64,000 bases of DNA from Pseudomonas oleovorans subsp. oleovorans (GTDB lineage Bacteria; Pseudomonadota; Gammaproteobacteria; Pseudomonadales; Pseudomonadaceae): contig NZ_NIUB01000027.1 in assembly GCF_002197815.1 (NCBI RefSeq), positions 1 through 64,000 on the forward strand. Direction: 5' to 3'. The notes under the pieces are model-generated. The model saw only the letters and a list, made by a program, of their open reading frames with translations, was not told the DNA's origin and did no database searches. Within the stretch, counting starts at the first letter, position 1, and each line of letters starts with the position of its first letter. Position numbers and translations under genes: made by a program. This document shows, piece after piece, positions 41,130 through 50,471 of the stretch.

Positions 41130-43526
41130 ATGTCCAGTCATACCGAACACAAATCCCAGGAAGAGCTGGCCGCCCTGTTCCGTGCCGGCATGACCAGCGG
41201 CGTCGGCCGCAGCGTCAAGCACGAGAGCGCAGACAAGCACGTGTCCGGCGAAGCGGTCTATGTCGACGACCGCCTGGAGTTCCCCAACCAGTTGCACGTC
41301 TATGCGCGCCAGTCGGATCGTGCCCATGCGCGCATCCTGCGCATCGACACCCGCCCCTGCTACGAGTTTCCGGGCGTGGCCATCGCCATCACCAAGGATG
41401 ACGTGCCGGGCCAGCTGGACATCGGCCCGGTGGTCGCCGGCGACCCGCTGCTGGCCGACGGCAAGGTCGAGTACGTTGGTCAGGTGGTGCTGGCGGTAGC
41501 CGCTGACAGTCTGGAAACCGCGCGCAAGGCGGCCATGGCCGCCATCGTCGAATACGAGGACCTGGAGCCGGTGCTCGACGTGGTCGAGGCCTACCGCAAG
41601 AAGCATTTCGTACTCGCCAGCCACACCCACCGCATCGGCGACTCGGCCAGCCAGTTGGCCAGCGCCCCGCGTCGCCTGCAGGGCACCCTGCATATCGGCG
41701 GCCAGGAGCACTTCTACCTGGAAACCCAGATTTCCTCGGTGATGCCGACTGAAGACGGCGGCATGCTGGTCTACACCTCGACGCAGAACCCCACCGAGGT
41801 GCAGAAGCTGGTCGCCGAAGTGCTTGGCGTGCCGATGAACAAGATCGTCATCGACATGCGCCGCATGGGCGGCGGCTTCGGCGGCAAGGAAACCCAGGCC
41901 GCCGGCCCGGCGTGCCTGTGCGCAGTGATCGCGCACCTCACCGGCCGGCCGACCAAAATGCGTCTGCCGCGCATGGAAGACATGAGCATGACCGGCAAGC
42001 GTCACCCCTTCTACGTGGAGTACGACGTCGGCTTCGATGACGACGGCCTGCTGCACGGCATCGAGATGGACCTGGCCGGCAACTGCGGCTACTCGCCGGA
42101 CCTGTCCGGCTCCATCGTCGACCGCGCCATGTTCCACTCGGACAACGCCTACTTCCTCGGCAACGCCACCATCAACGGCCATCGCTGCAAGACCAACACC
42201 GCCTCGAACACCGCCTACCGCGGTTTCGGCGGCCCGCAGGGCATGGTCGCCATCGAGGAAGTGATGGACGCCGTCGCGCGCAGCCTGGGCAAGGACCCGC
42301 TGGAAGTGCGCAAGCTCAACTACTACGGCAAGACCGAGCGCAACGTCACCCACTACCACCAGACCGTCGAGCACAACGTCATCCACGAGATGACCGCCGA
42401 GCTGGAAGAAAGCGCCGAGTACGCCAAGCGCCGTCGCGAAATCATCGCGTTCAACCAGAAAAGCCCGGTATTGAAGAAAGGCCTGGCCATGACCCCGGTG
42501 AAATTCGGCATCAGCTTCACCGCCACCTTCCTCAACCAGGCCGGCGCGCTGATCCATATCTACACCGACGGATCGATCCACCTTAACCACGGCGGCACCG
42601 AGATGGGCCAGGGCCTCAACACCAAGGTGGCGCAGGTCGTCGCCGAGGTGTTCCAGGTCGATATCGAGCGCATCCAGATCACCGCCACCAACACCGACAA
42701 GGTGCCCAACACCTCGCCCACTGCCGCCTCAAGCGGCACCGACCTCAACGGCATGGCGGCGAAGAACGCCGCCGAGACCATCAAGCAGCGCCTGATCGAC
42801 TTCCTGGTGCGCGAGTACAAGGTCACTCCGGAAGACGTCGAATTCAAGGGCGGCCAGGTGCGCGTGCGCGATCACTTCCTGTCCTTCGAGGAGGTGATCC
42901 AGAAGGCCTATTTCGGCCAGGTATCGCTGTCGTCGACCGGTTTCTACCGCACGCCGAAAATCTACTACGACCGCGACAAGGCGGCCGGCCGCCCCTTCTA
43001 TTACTACGCCTACGGCGTGGCCTGCGTGGAAGTGCTGGTCGACACCCTGACCGGCGAATACCGCATGCTGCGCGGCGACATCCTGCATGACGTCGGTGAC
43101 TCGCTGAACCCGGCCATCGACATCGGCCAGGTCGAAGGCGCCTTCGTCCAGGGCATGGGCTGGCTGACCATGGAAGAGTTGGTGTGGAACGCCAAGGGCA
43201 AGCTAGAGACCTGCGGCCCGGCCAGCTACAAGATCCCGGCCATCGCCGACATGCCCATCGACCTGCGCGTGAAGCTGGTGGAAAACCGCAAGAACCCGGA
43301 AGACACCGTGTTCCACTCCAAGGCCGTGGGCGAGCCGCCCTTCATGCTCGGCATCGCTGCCTGGTGTGCCCTCAAGGACGCCGTGGCCAGCCTGGCCGAC
43401 TACAAGGTGCAGCCGCAGATCGACGCGCCGGCCACGCCTGAGCGCGTGCTCTGGGGTGTGGAGCAGATGCGCAAGTTGAAGGCTACGGCCAAGGCTGCCA
43501 GCGCTGCCGAGGTCGAACCGGCCTGA
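41130..43526 (+). CDS. xdhB: Xanthine dehydrogenase large (molybdopterin) subunit
   Basis: A 798-residue molybdenum subunit that oxidises hypoxanthine and xanthine to urate. The a/b hammerhead domain (about 25-135) is followed by Moco-binding motifs: GGQEHFYLETQ, GGGFGGKETQ, AYRGFGGPQG and the C-terminal catalytic-Glu region FHSKAVGEPPFMLG. The in-frame TTG at 41118 is less likely than ATG 41130. It pairs with xdhA 75 bp upstream. Confidence 0.96.
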   Translation: MSSHTEHKSQEELAALFRAGMTSGVGRSVKHESADKHVSGEAVYVDDRLEFPNQLHVYARQSDRAHARILRIDTRPCYEFPGVAIAITKDDVPGQLDIGPVVAGDPLLADGKVEYVGQVVLAVAADSLETARKAAMAAIVEYEDLEPVLDVVEAYRKKHFVLASHTHRIGDSASQLASAPRRLQGTLHIGGQEHFYLETQISSVMPTEDGGMLVYTSTQNPTEVQKLVAEVLGVPMNKIVIDMRRMGGGFGGKETQAAGPACLCAVIAHLTGRPTKMRLPRMEDMSMTGKRHPFYVEYDVGFDDDGLLHGIEMDLAGNCGYSPDLSGSIVDRAMFHSDNAYFLGNATINGHRCKTNTASNTAYRGFGGPQGMVAIEEVMDAVARSLGKDPLEVRKLNYYGKTERNVTHYHQTVEHNVIHEMTAELEESAEYAKRRREIIAFNQKSPVLKKGLAMTPVKFGISFTATFLNQAGALIHIYTDGSIHLNHGGTEMGQGLNTKVAQVVAEVFQVDIERIQITATNTDKVPNTSPTAASSGTDLNGMAAKNAAETIKQRLIDFLVREYKVTPEDVEFKGGQVRVRDHFLSFEEVIQKAYFGQVSLSSTGFYRTPKIYYDRDKAAGRPFYYYAYGVACVEVLVDTLTGEYRMLRGDILHDVGDSLNPAIDIGQVEGAFVQGMGWLTMEELVWNAKGKLETCGPASYKIPAIADMPIDLRVKLVENRKNPEDTVFHSKAVGEPPFMLGIAAWCALKDAVASLADYKVQPQIDAPATPERVLWGVEQMRKLKATAKAASAAEVEPA

Positions 43527-43548
43527 CCTGGCGCAGCCTCAGGCCGCC

Positions 43549-43645
43549 GTGGGAGGGGCTTTAGCCGCGACTGTCGCCGCTGCAACTGCAGGGATGCAGG
43601 AGGTAGAGCGAAGCAGGATGCCCGAGCCGAAAGCGCCTCCCACAG
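43549..43645. repeat. Inverted repeat between xdhB and xdhC
   Basis: The arms gtgggaggggctttagccgc and its imperfect complement (gcgcctcccac) bracket about 60 nt. It looks like a REP-type unit within the xdh operon. Confidence 0.55.
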
Positions 43646-43684
43646 CCCTGCGACTGCGAACGAATGATGAATGGGTGTACAACA

Positions 43685-43816
43685 ATGACAAAACACACCG
43701 AACCGAATAACCGCCCCGCTCACCCGGCGCCGGAGCCGATTCTCGATCCGTCGCCGAGCAACTGGCGCCTGCCGCGCCCGGGACAAACCACGCCTTCCTG
43801 GAGGCTGAGCAAATGA
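43685..43816 (+). CDS. Small proline-rich ORF coupled to xdhC
   Basis: A 43-residue reading frame (MTKHTEPNNRPAHPAPEPIL...) whose stop overlaps the xdhC start as ATGA at 43813-43816; in-frame ATGs also exist at 43664 and 43667. The overlap suggests translational coupling. No family is recognised and the upstream ribosome site is weak, so it may be only a leader. Confidence 0.4.
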   Translation: MTKHTEPNNRPAHPAPEPILDPSPSNWRLPRPGQTTPSWRLSK

Positions 43817-44643
43817 GTTGGATCAGCGCCCTCGCCGAGTTGCAGCAACAAGGTGAAGCCTGCGTGCTGGTGACCATCATCGAGGAACGCGGCTCGACGC
43901 CGCGTAATGCCGGCTCGAAGATGGTGGTCACCGCCGAGCGCATCTTCGAGACCATCGGCGGCGGCCATCTGGAATACAAGGCCATGGAAATGGCCCGCGA
44001 GATGCTCGCCAGCCGCAGCCAGGACACCCGCCTGGAGCGCTTCTCCCTCAGCGCCAGCCTCGGCCAGTGCTGCGGCGGCGCCACCGTGTTGTTGTTCGAG
44101 CCCATGGGCCAGCCGCAGGCGCAGATCGCCGTATTCGGCGCCGGCCATGTCGGTCGCGCGTTGGTACCGCTGCTCGCCAGCCTGCCGTGCAAGGTGCGCT
44201 GGATCGATTCGCGGGAGAACGAATTTCCCGAGCACATCCCCGCCGGCGTGGAGAAGATCGTGGGCGACGAGGTGGTCGACGAGGTGGAGAACATGCCGCC
44301 CGGCAGTTACTACATCGTCATGACCCACAACCACCAGCTCGATCTGGAGCTGACCGCGGCGATTCTCAAACGCGGCGACTTCGCCTATTACGGCCTGATC
44401 GGCTCGAAGACCAAGCGCGTCAAGTTCGAGCATCGCCTGCGCGAGCGCGGCTTCGAAGAAACCCTGATGGCGCGCATGCGCTGCCCCATGGGCCTGGCCG
44501 AAGTGAAAGGCAAGCTGCCGGTGGAAATTGCCGTGTCCATCGCCGGCGAGGTGATCGCCACCTATAACGCAAGCTTCGGTCAGGACGTGAAAAAGGGTGA
44601 GTCCAGCGTCGCCAAGCTATTGCCGGCCTCGCGCCGGTCCTGA
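43813..44643 (+). CDS. xdhC: Xanthine dehydrogenase accessory factor XdhC
   Basis: A 276-residue chaperone that delivers and sulfurates molybdenum cofactor for XdhB. The N-terminal XdhC/CoxI domain has IIEERGSTPRNAGSKMVV and the Cys pair LGQCCGGATVLLFEP. The C-terminal Rossmann-like XdhC_C domain has AVFGAGHVGRALVPLL and the YYGLIGSKTKR tract. It belongs to the xdhABC-guaD operon. Confidence 0.95.
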   Translation: MSWISALAELQQQGEACVLVTIIEERGSTPRNAGSKMVVTAERIFETIGGGHLEYKAMEMAREMLASRSQDTRLERFSLSASLGQCCGGATVLLFEPMGQPQAQIAVFGAGHVGRALVPLLASLPCKVRWIDSRENEFPEHIPAGVEKIVGDEVVDEVENMPPGSYYIVMTHNHQLDLELTAAILKRGDFAYYGLIGSKTKRVKFEHRLRERGFEETLMARMRCPMGLAEVKGKLPVEIAVSIAGEVIATYNASFGQDVKKGESSVAKLLPASRRS

Positions 44644-44667
44644 CTCTGCCTAATTCGCAGCGCGCCC

Positions 44668-44731
44668 AGTAGGGTGCGCCGCGCGCACCAATAACACCGC
44701 ATTGCCCGTGGTGCGCACAGCACACCCTACG
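44668..44731. repeat. Hairpin repeat (GTAGGGTGCGCC type)
   Basis: gtagggtgcgcc...gcgcacca and an inverted copy ending caccctac span 64 nt between xdhC and guaD. The same family occurs at 57183-57259. Confidence 0.75.
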
Positions 44732-44760
44732 CACTGCCTGCCCCAATCGAGACGTAATAG

Positions 44761-46065
44761 ATGACCACCAACATCAAAGCCTACCGCGCCGCCATCCTGC
44801 ACAGCCTCGCCGACCCGGCTGTCGTCGGTATCGAGCAGTCCTACCAGTACTTCGAGGACGGCATCCTGCTAATTGAAAATGGCAAGGTCGCCCAGATTGG
44901 CGCGGCTGCCGAGCTGTTGCCCAAGCTGGCCGGCGTCGAGGTTCAGCACTACCGCGATGCGCTGATCACCCCAGGTTTCATCGACACCCATATCCACTAC
45001 CCGCAGACCGGCATGATCGCCTCCTACGGCGAGCAGCTGCTGGACTGGCTCAACACTTACACCTTCCCCACCGAGCGGCAGTTCGAAGACAAGGCGCATG
45101 CCAGCGACGTGGCGGCGATCTTCCTCAAGGAGCTGCTGCGCAACGGCACCACCACCGCCCTGGTGTTCGGCAGCGTGCACCCGCAGTCGGTGGATGCCTT
45201 CTTCGAGCAGGCCGACAAGCTCAACCTGCGCATGATCGCCGGCAAGGTGCTGATGGATCGCAATGCCCCCGACTACCTGACCGACACCGCCGAAACCGGC
45301 TATGCAGAAAGCAAGGCACTGATCGAACGCTGGCACGGCAAAGGCCGCCTGCACTACGCCGTCACCCCGCGCTTCGCCCCCACCAGTACACCGGAGCAGT
45401 TGGATCTGGCCGGTAAGCTGTTCGGTGAGTATCCGGACCTGTACATGCACACCCACATTTCCGAAAACAAGGCCGAGGTCGCCTGGGTCAAGGAGCTGTT
45501 CCCGGCACGCAAGGGCTATCTGGACGTCTACGACCACCACAAACTGATCGGCCCGCGCGCAGTGTTCGCCCATGGCGTGCACCTGTGCGACGACGAGTGC
45601 AAGCGCCTGGCCGAGACCGGCTCGGCTGTCGCCTTCTGCCCGACCTCCAACCTGTTCCTCGGCAGCGGCCTTTTCGACCTGAACAAGCTGGAAGAACATG
45701 GCGTACGCGTCGGTCTCGGCACCGACGTCGGCGCCGGTACCAGCTTCAGCCAACTGCAATCGCTGAACGAGGCGTACAAGATCATGCAGCTACAGGGTAA
45801 GAAACTCGATCCGTTCAAGTCGCTGTACCTGGCCACGCTGGGCGGCGCCAACGCCCTGTACCTGGACGACCAGCTGGGCAACTTCCTGCCCGGAAAGGAC
45901 GCCGACTTCCTGGTGCTGGACTACAACGCCACGCCGCTGATCAGCTACCGCATGCAGCAGGCTCGGAGCCTGGAGGAGCGCCTGTTCGCCCTGACCATGC
46001 TTGGCGATGACCGCGCCGTGAAAGAGACCTTCGCCGCGGGTGTATCGGTGCACCAGCGCGATTGA
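44761..46065 (+). CDS. guaD: Guanine deaminase
   Basis: A 434-residue Zn amidohydrolase converting guanine to xanthine, feeding XdhAB. The metal ligands are in GFIDTHIHYPQTG, the downstream His in MHTHISENKAEV and FAHGVHLCD, and the catalytic Asp in GLGTDVGAGTSFS. Length is normal. It follows xdhC by 117 bp, separated by a repeat. Confidence 0.96.
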   Translation: MTTNIKAYRAAILHSLADPAVVGIEQSYQYFEDGILLIENGKVAQIGAAAELLPKLAGVEVQHYRDALITPGFIDTHIHYPQTGMIASYGEQLLDWLNTYTFPTERQFEDKAHASDVAAIFLKELLRNGTTTALVFGSVHPQSVDAFFEQADKLNLRMIAGKVLMDRNAPDYLTDTAETGYAESKALIERWHGKGRLHYAVTPRFAPTSTPEQLDLAGKLFGEYPDLYMHTHISENKAEVAWVKELFPARKGYLDVYDHHKLIGPRAVFAHGVHLCDDECKRLAETGSAVAFCPTSNLFLGSGLFDLNKLEEHGVRVGLGTDVGAGTSFSQLQSLNEAYKIMQLQGKKLDPFKSLYLATLGGANALYLDDQLGNFLPGKDADFLVLDYNATPLISYRMQQARSLEERLFALTMLGDDRAVKETFAAGVSVHQRD

Positions 46066-46085
46066 AACGAACAGCCTGATCGCCT

Positions 46086-46147
46086 TGTAGGAGCCGGCTT
46101 GCCGGCGATCAATTCACTAGCGCATCGCTGGCAAGCCAGCTCCTACA
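46086..46147. repeat. REP pair (inverted)
   Basis: Opposed ttgtaggagccggcttgccg and cgctggcaagccagctcctaca units lie just downstream of guaD. Confidence 0.8.
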
Positions 46148-46176
46148 AAAAAACGCCTCAACGTAGACACGCCAAC

Positions 46177-46212
46177 AAGAAAGCCCCGATGCGCGAGCAC
46201 CGGGGCTTTCTT
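46177..46212. terminator. Bidirectional terminator between guaD and gntR
   Basis: The stem aagaaagccccg/cggggctttctt surrounds a 12-nt loop, with T-rich tails on both strands. It lies between the convergent guaD and regulator genes. Confidence 0.85.
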
Positions 46213-46227
46213 GTTACACGCAGTCGA

Positions 46228-46995
46228 TCAGCGATTGGCAGCGCTGCGGCCGGGTTTCTTCTTGGTCTGCAGCAGGTGCGAGAACACCGCGTGCAGATCG
46301 TCCGAGGCGCTTTCCTCGTCCAGGTTGAGTTTGCTGTCGATGTGATCCATGTGGTGCATCATCAGGTGCACCGCACGCTCGGCATCGCGCGCCTCGATGG
46401 CATCGATCAGCTGATTGTGCTCGTCATAGGAGCAGTGCGAACGGCCGCTGCTTTCGTACTGGGCGATGATCAGCGAGGTCTGCGACACCAGGCTGCGCTG
46501 GAAGCTTACCAGCGGCGCATTACGCGCGGCCTCGGCCAGCTTCAGGTGGAACTCGCCGGACAGGCGGATGCCAGCACCACGATCACCACGGGAGAAGCTG
46601 TCCTGCTCGTCCTTGACCATCTGCCGCAGCTCGGCCAACTGCTCGGCTGTCGCGTGCTCGACGGCCAGTTCGGTGATGGCGCGCTCAACCAGGCGGCGTG
46701 CATAGAAGATCTGCCGAGCTTCTTCGACGCTCGGGCTGGCGACTACCGCACCGCGGTTCGGACGCAGCAGTACCACACCCTCGTGGGCCAGTCGTGAGAG
46801 GGCGCGACGAATGATGGTGCGACTGACGCCGAAGATCTCACCCAGCGCCTCTTCACTCAGCTTGGTGCCGGGCGCCAGACGCTGCTCGAGAATGGCATCG
46901 AAGATATGGGCATATACGACATCGTCCTGAGTCCCGCTGCGGCTGCTTTTGCCCACGCGCGGCTGCTTCTTGAGAGGCTGCAATTGATCGTTCAT
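46228..46995 (-). CDS. GntR-family regulator, likely of purine catabolism
   Basis: A 255-residue GntR/FCD regulator. A basic N-terminal extension (1-30) precedes the winged helix (TKLSEEALGEIFGVSRTIIRRALSRLAHEG, about 45-80) and an FCD domain with metal-site residues (FHLKLAE, HNQLIDAI). It sits amid purine genes and is divergent from the permease. The TTGTATACAA-type sites at 47428-47441, 57927-57936 and 58107-58116 are its probable targets; this is inference. ATG 46995 is used rather than TTG 47010. Confidence 0.88.
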   Translation of the reverse strand: MNDQLQPLKKQPRVGKSSRSGTQDDVVYAHIFDAILEQRLAPGTKLSEEALGEIFGVSRTIIRRALSRLAHEGVVLLRPNRGAVVASPSVEEARQIFYARRLVERAITELAVEHATAEQLAELRQMVKDEQDSFSRGDRGAGIRLSGEFHLKLAEAARNAPLVSFQRSLVSQTSLIIAQYESSGRSHCSYDEHNQLIDAIEARDAERAVHLMMHHMDHIDSKLNLDEESASDDLHAVFSHLLQTKKKPGRSAANR

Positions 46996-47098
46996 TCTGG
47001 CTCGCGTCAATGAGAGTCGGCGACACTGCGACTCTACTGTGTTCTACCCGGTAGCTGACAAGCTCCGAGCGAAAAAACATCAGAAAAATTTGAGACAA

Positions 47099-47108
47099 TT
47101 GTACACAA
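47099..47108. promoter_or_regulatory. TTGTACACAA box upstream of gntR
   Basis: An imperfect version of the TTGTATACAA palindrome lies 104 bp upstream of the gntR start within GACAATTGTACACAAGTC. It is a candidate autoregulatory site. Confidence 0.5.
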
Positions 47109-47427
47109 GTCAATCAGCCATCACACCCTTCGCTGTATGACGTCATAGCTGACCCTCGCCCGCATATCACCCACCTCTGAGCGCAGAACAACAAATTCTT
47201 TCTTTATATACAGCCGTCCTCTAAGTTCATTAGCTGCTAAGAACCCGGTCAGGCTGCTGAGCCGACGCTCGATCGAGCGTCGTCCTCAACCAAACCAAAA
47301 TTCCATCCATTTGTTTTATAAGCATTTTATTTAAAGCCCTGAAGGGATTGTCGCCAAATCCATGCGCTTTTCCATCCGCAGGTTCGACTGGTGCGATTAA
47401 TGCAACACTAAAAACATTAATTGCATT

Positions 47428-47441
47428 TTTTGTATACAAAA
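47428..47441. promoter_or_regulatory. TTTTGTATACAAAA operator upstream of the permease
   Basis: A perfect 14-bp palindrome 147 bp before the permease start. The core TTGTATACAA is repeated at 58107-58116 and nearly at 57927-57936. It is a likely binding site for the adjacent GntR regulator. Apart from this and the box at 47099, the 592-bp gntR-permease gap shows no gene. Confidence 0.65.
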
Positions 47442-47587
47442 GCATAATCGCGCCCGAGTGACTTCTTGACCGCTCGGTCAACAACTTAGCCAGGAAGCAC
47501 CACCGAAAACACCGCCTGCCTCAGAGAGCATTGTTCTTGCGCAAGGCTCTGGGCGGTACACAACAAGAGAGATGAGGAGTACCCGCT

Positions 47588-48928
47588 GTGGAAAGCGTCA
47601 AACAAGAACAACACGCGAATCAACTGGCAAGAGGTGGCCTGCTCGACCGCTTCTTCAAACTGACCGAGCACCGCACCACCATCAAGACCGAGCTGCTGGC
47701 CGGCCTGACGACCTTCGTCGCCATGGCCTACATCATCTTCGTCAATCCCAACATCATGGCCACTGCCGGCATCGATCATGGCGCCGCCTTCGTCGCCACC
47801 TGCATCGGGGCGGCCCTGGGCTGCTTCCTGATGGGCCTGTACGCCAACTGGCCAGTCGGCCTGGCGCCGGGCATGGGCCTGAACGCGTTCTTCACCTACA
47901 CCGTCGTCGGTGAAATGGGCTACAGCTGGCAGATCGCACTGGGCGCGGTGTTCATCTCCGGCGTGCTGTTCATGATCATGAGCCTGTCGAAGATCCGCGA
48001 ATGGCTGCTCAACAGCATCCCGATGAGCCTGCGCTTCGCCATGGGTGCCGGGGTCGGCCTGTTCCTCGGCCTGATCGGCCTGAAGACCGCCGGGATCGTC
48101 GTCGACAGCCCGGCCACCCTGTTGACCATGGGCTCGTTCGGCAACCCGTCGGCGCTACTCGCCGCCGTATGCTTCCTGATGATCGCCGTGCTCAGCCACC
48201 GCAACGTGTTTGGCGCCATCCTCTTCAGCATGCTCGGCGTGACCGCCATCGGCTGGGCACTCGGCCTGGTGGAATACGGTGGCCTGGTGTCGATGCCGCC
48301 GAGCCTGGCCCCGACCTTCCTGGCCATGGATATCGCCGGCGCGTTCAACGTGGCGATGATCAGCGTGATCCTGGCGTTTCTCTTCGTGAACATGTTCGAC
48401 ACCGCCGGCACCCTGATGGGCGTCGCCCACCGCGCCAACCTGGTGGATGAGGATGGCAAGATCCAGAACCTGTCCAAGGCCCTGAAAGCCGACTCCACCT
48501 CGAGCGTTGTGGGCGCCATGGTCGGTTGCCCGCCGGTAACCAGCTACGTGGAAAGCGCCTCGGGCGTCGCCGCCGGCGGCCGCACCGGGCTGACCGCAGT
48601 GACCGTAGGCCTGCTGTTCCTCGCGGCGATGTTCTTCGCCCCGCTGGCCGGCATGATTCCGGCCTACGCCACCGCGGGCGCGCTGATCTACGTAGCAATG
48701 CTGATGATGAGCGGCATGGCGCACATCGATTGGAAGGACCACACCGACACCATTCCGGCCATCGTGACCGTGGTGATGATGCCGCTGACCTTCTCCATCG
48801 CCAACGGTATCGCCCTGGGCTTCCTTACCTACGCCACACTCAAGCTGCTGACCGGTCAGAGCGACAAGGTATCGCTGAGCCTGTACGCCCTGTGCATCAT
48901 TTTCATCGCCAAGTTCGCCTTCCTCTGA
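47588..48928 (+). CDS. NCS2 purine permease (AzgA/GhxP-like)
   Basis: A 446-residue inner-membrane transporter with about 13 helices, of the hypoxanthine/guanine/adenine permease branch (COG2252). Signatures are TLAGLTTFVAMAYIIFVNP-like ELLAGLTTFVAMAYIIFVNP, LAPGMGLNAFFTY, FVNMFDTAGTLMGVA and the pseudo-helix PPVTSYVESASGVAAGGRTG. It would import purine bases for guaD and xdhAB. The start is GTG with GAGGAG upstream. A regulator box lies in its promoter region. Confidence 0.93.
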   Translation: MESVKQEQHANQLARGGLLDRFFKLTEHRTTIKTELLAGLTTFVAMAYIIFVNPNIMATAGIDHGAAFVATCIGAALGCFLMGLYANWPVGLAPGMGLNAFFTYTVVGEMGYSWQIALGAVFISGVLFMIMSLSKIREWLLNSIPMSLRFAMGAGVGLFLGLIGLKTAGIVVDSPATLLTMGSFGNPSALLAAVCFLMIAVLSHRNVFGAILFSMLGVTAIGWALGLVEYGGLVSMPPSLAPTFLAMDIAGAFNVAMISVILAFLFVNMFDTAGTLMGVAHRANLVDEDGKIQNLSKALKADSTSSVVGAMVGCPPVTSYVESASGVAAGGRTGLTAVTVGLLFLAAMFFAPLAGMIPAYATAGALIYVAMLMMSGMAHIDWKDHTDTIPAIVTVVMMPLTFSIANGIALGFLTYATLKLLTGQSDKVSLSLYALCIIFIAKFAFL

Positions 48929-49062
48929 CGGCTAACACCAGGCGCTGAACGAAACCCCGGCCTAAAGCTCTTTACAGCACAAAATTGTACTAAAACTCTG
49001 TGAGTGAGTGATAGGCCTTCAGGCTAATTTGCTTTTTAGTACATGTACCATTAGGTGTACCA

Positions 49063-49100
49063 CTCCCAGTTGGCGCAAGCCGCTGGGAGTTTTCTTTTTC
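49063..49100 (+). terminator. Hairpin with T-run at the left edge of the island
   Basis: The stem ctcccag/ctgggag is followed by TTTTCTTTTTC, 134 bp after the permease stop. It may end the permease transcript or belong to the end of the inserted element. The stretch before it contains the short dyad gtacatgtaccattaggtgtac. Confidence 0.6.
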
Positions 49101-49255
49101 AGGCAATCAGCTGCGTAATTGCATGGCCTCGACCATCCATTTGCATTAACGCGCGGTCAGGTGGCAACCGGCAGAAAACGGCCAAAAGCAGACATCCGCA
49201 ACAAGATGTTGTCCTACGTCCGCTATCGATGTCACGTGACCAACCCGGAGCAGGT

Positions 49256-50245
49256 TCAGCCGTTGAGCGGTTCGCTAGTCTCGGCACGATCACGGCAAAG
49301 AAACGCTGGCACAGCCCGGACATAGACCAGTTCAGCAACCAGCTCGACAAGGGTCTGGGTAATCACCGCAGCGGCGGCGAGCCCCCGCAGCTGTTCAGGC
49401 AGCGCTAATGCAAGGGGCAGCACCACCAGTGAGTTGCGCGTCGAGCTGCTGAAGATCACAGCCCTTGCCGACCGCACAGGCAGCTTGCACACCTTGGAGA
49501 CCAGTGCACCGATTACGGGAGCCAAGAAGGCAAAGGCGATGTAGATCGGCAGTACGGGAGCAAGCCTGCCGATCTCATTCACTACGGGAGCAATCTGCGA
49601 GCCGACCACGGCTATGAGCACCGCCGCCATGGCCGGCACAGGTAACCAGGCCCAAGCATCAGCCCATGTCTTCACCGCTGCGGAGCGCTTTACCAATGCT
49701 TCTGTCAGCAGTGCCAGGATCAGCGGGGCCATGATGAGTGCCAGAAAGGCTTCGACAAAGGGGCCTATCGACACGACCACCCCCGAAGTATCACTCAGCA
49801 TAAGCCCCAGGTAGAGCGGTAAAAGAGCAAGCTGAAGTAACAGCAAAATCGGCGTCGCCGAAAGGATCAGGCGTGAGTCACCCCGGCCAATGTGGGTGAA
49901 CACGACCACGTAATCGATGCAGGGCGTCAGTAGCACCAATAGCACGCCAATCAGGATGGCGGGATGTCCATCCAGGAAGCGGGTCAGCCCCCAAGCCAGG
50001 AGAGGAATCAAAACAAAGTTGGCGACTAGGAGCGCAGCCATGAAGGGCTTGTTGTGCAAGCCATCTTTAAGGTTCAGCAACGGAATCTGAAGAAACATCG
50101 CATACATCAGAACAGCGATGGTGGGCGTGACCAAGACCGACAATCCCTGGGCGGTATTCGGAGCCAGCAATCCGCCAATCGCCGCGACAATAACCGCTAC
50201 GAAGTAGATCGGTACTTGGTTCTGCTCTAGTGCATCTCTTGTCAT
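49256..50245 (-). CDS. ACR3-like arsenic-resistance/BASS-family permease
   Basis: A 329-residue integral membrane protein with about 10 helices in the bile acid:sodium symporter superfamily. It is closest in pattern to proteins annotated as arsenic resistance permeases. A cysteine lies at 109 in LLTPCIDYVVVF, at the position of the conserved Cys of ACR3 arsenite exporters, and FSSSTRNSLVVLPLALALP matches the second crossover helix. No arsR or arsC is nearby, so arsenite export is tentative. Confidence 0.75.
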   Translation of the reverse strand: MTRDALEQNQVPIYFVAVIVAAIGGLLAPNTAQGLSVLVTPTIAVLMYAMFLQIPLLNLKDGLHNKPFMAALLVANFVLIPLLAWGLTRFLDGHPAILIGVLLVLLTPCIDYVVVFTHIGRGDSRLILSATPILLLLQLALLPLYLGLMLSDTSGVVVSIGPFVEAFLALIMAPLILALLTEALVKRSAAVKTWADAWAWLPVPAMAAVLIAVVGSQIAPVVNEIGRLAPVLPIYIAFAFLAPVIGALVSKVCKLPVRSARAVIFSSSTRNSLVVLPLALALPEQLRGLAAAAVITQTLVELVAELVYVRAVPAFLCRDRAETSEPLNG

Positions 50246-50367
50246 GGTTCACTCAAAGTCATGGTTTGCTCTCCGCGTTAGGGAGGACAAGGATGGTTAG
50301 CTAGGGATAAGGCAAGCAGCGCTAACGGCCAATGGTCATTCATCAATGGCTGCTTCAGGCCTGTACT

Positions 50368-50388
50368 TGCAGGTTAATTTGACCTGCA
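50368..50388. promoter_or_regulatory. Candidate operator: TGCAGGT inverted repeat
   Basis: tgcaggt and acctgca enclose 7 nt (taatttg), 83 bp before the Met-rich gene. It overlaps a possible TTGCAG (50367) and TAGGCT (50390) promoter. MerR-type metal regulators use dyads between -35 and -10 in this way, so metal control is possible. The rest of 50246-50471 shows nothing else. Confidence 0.45.
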
Positions 50389-50471
50389 TTAGGCTACACC
50401 CGTCTTCGAGGTCTATATTGACTACTGGTGACTCACCCCACGACCCACTTTCACCTGCAAGGAACTGAGCA

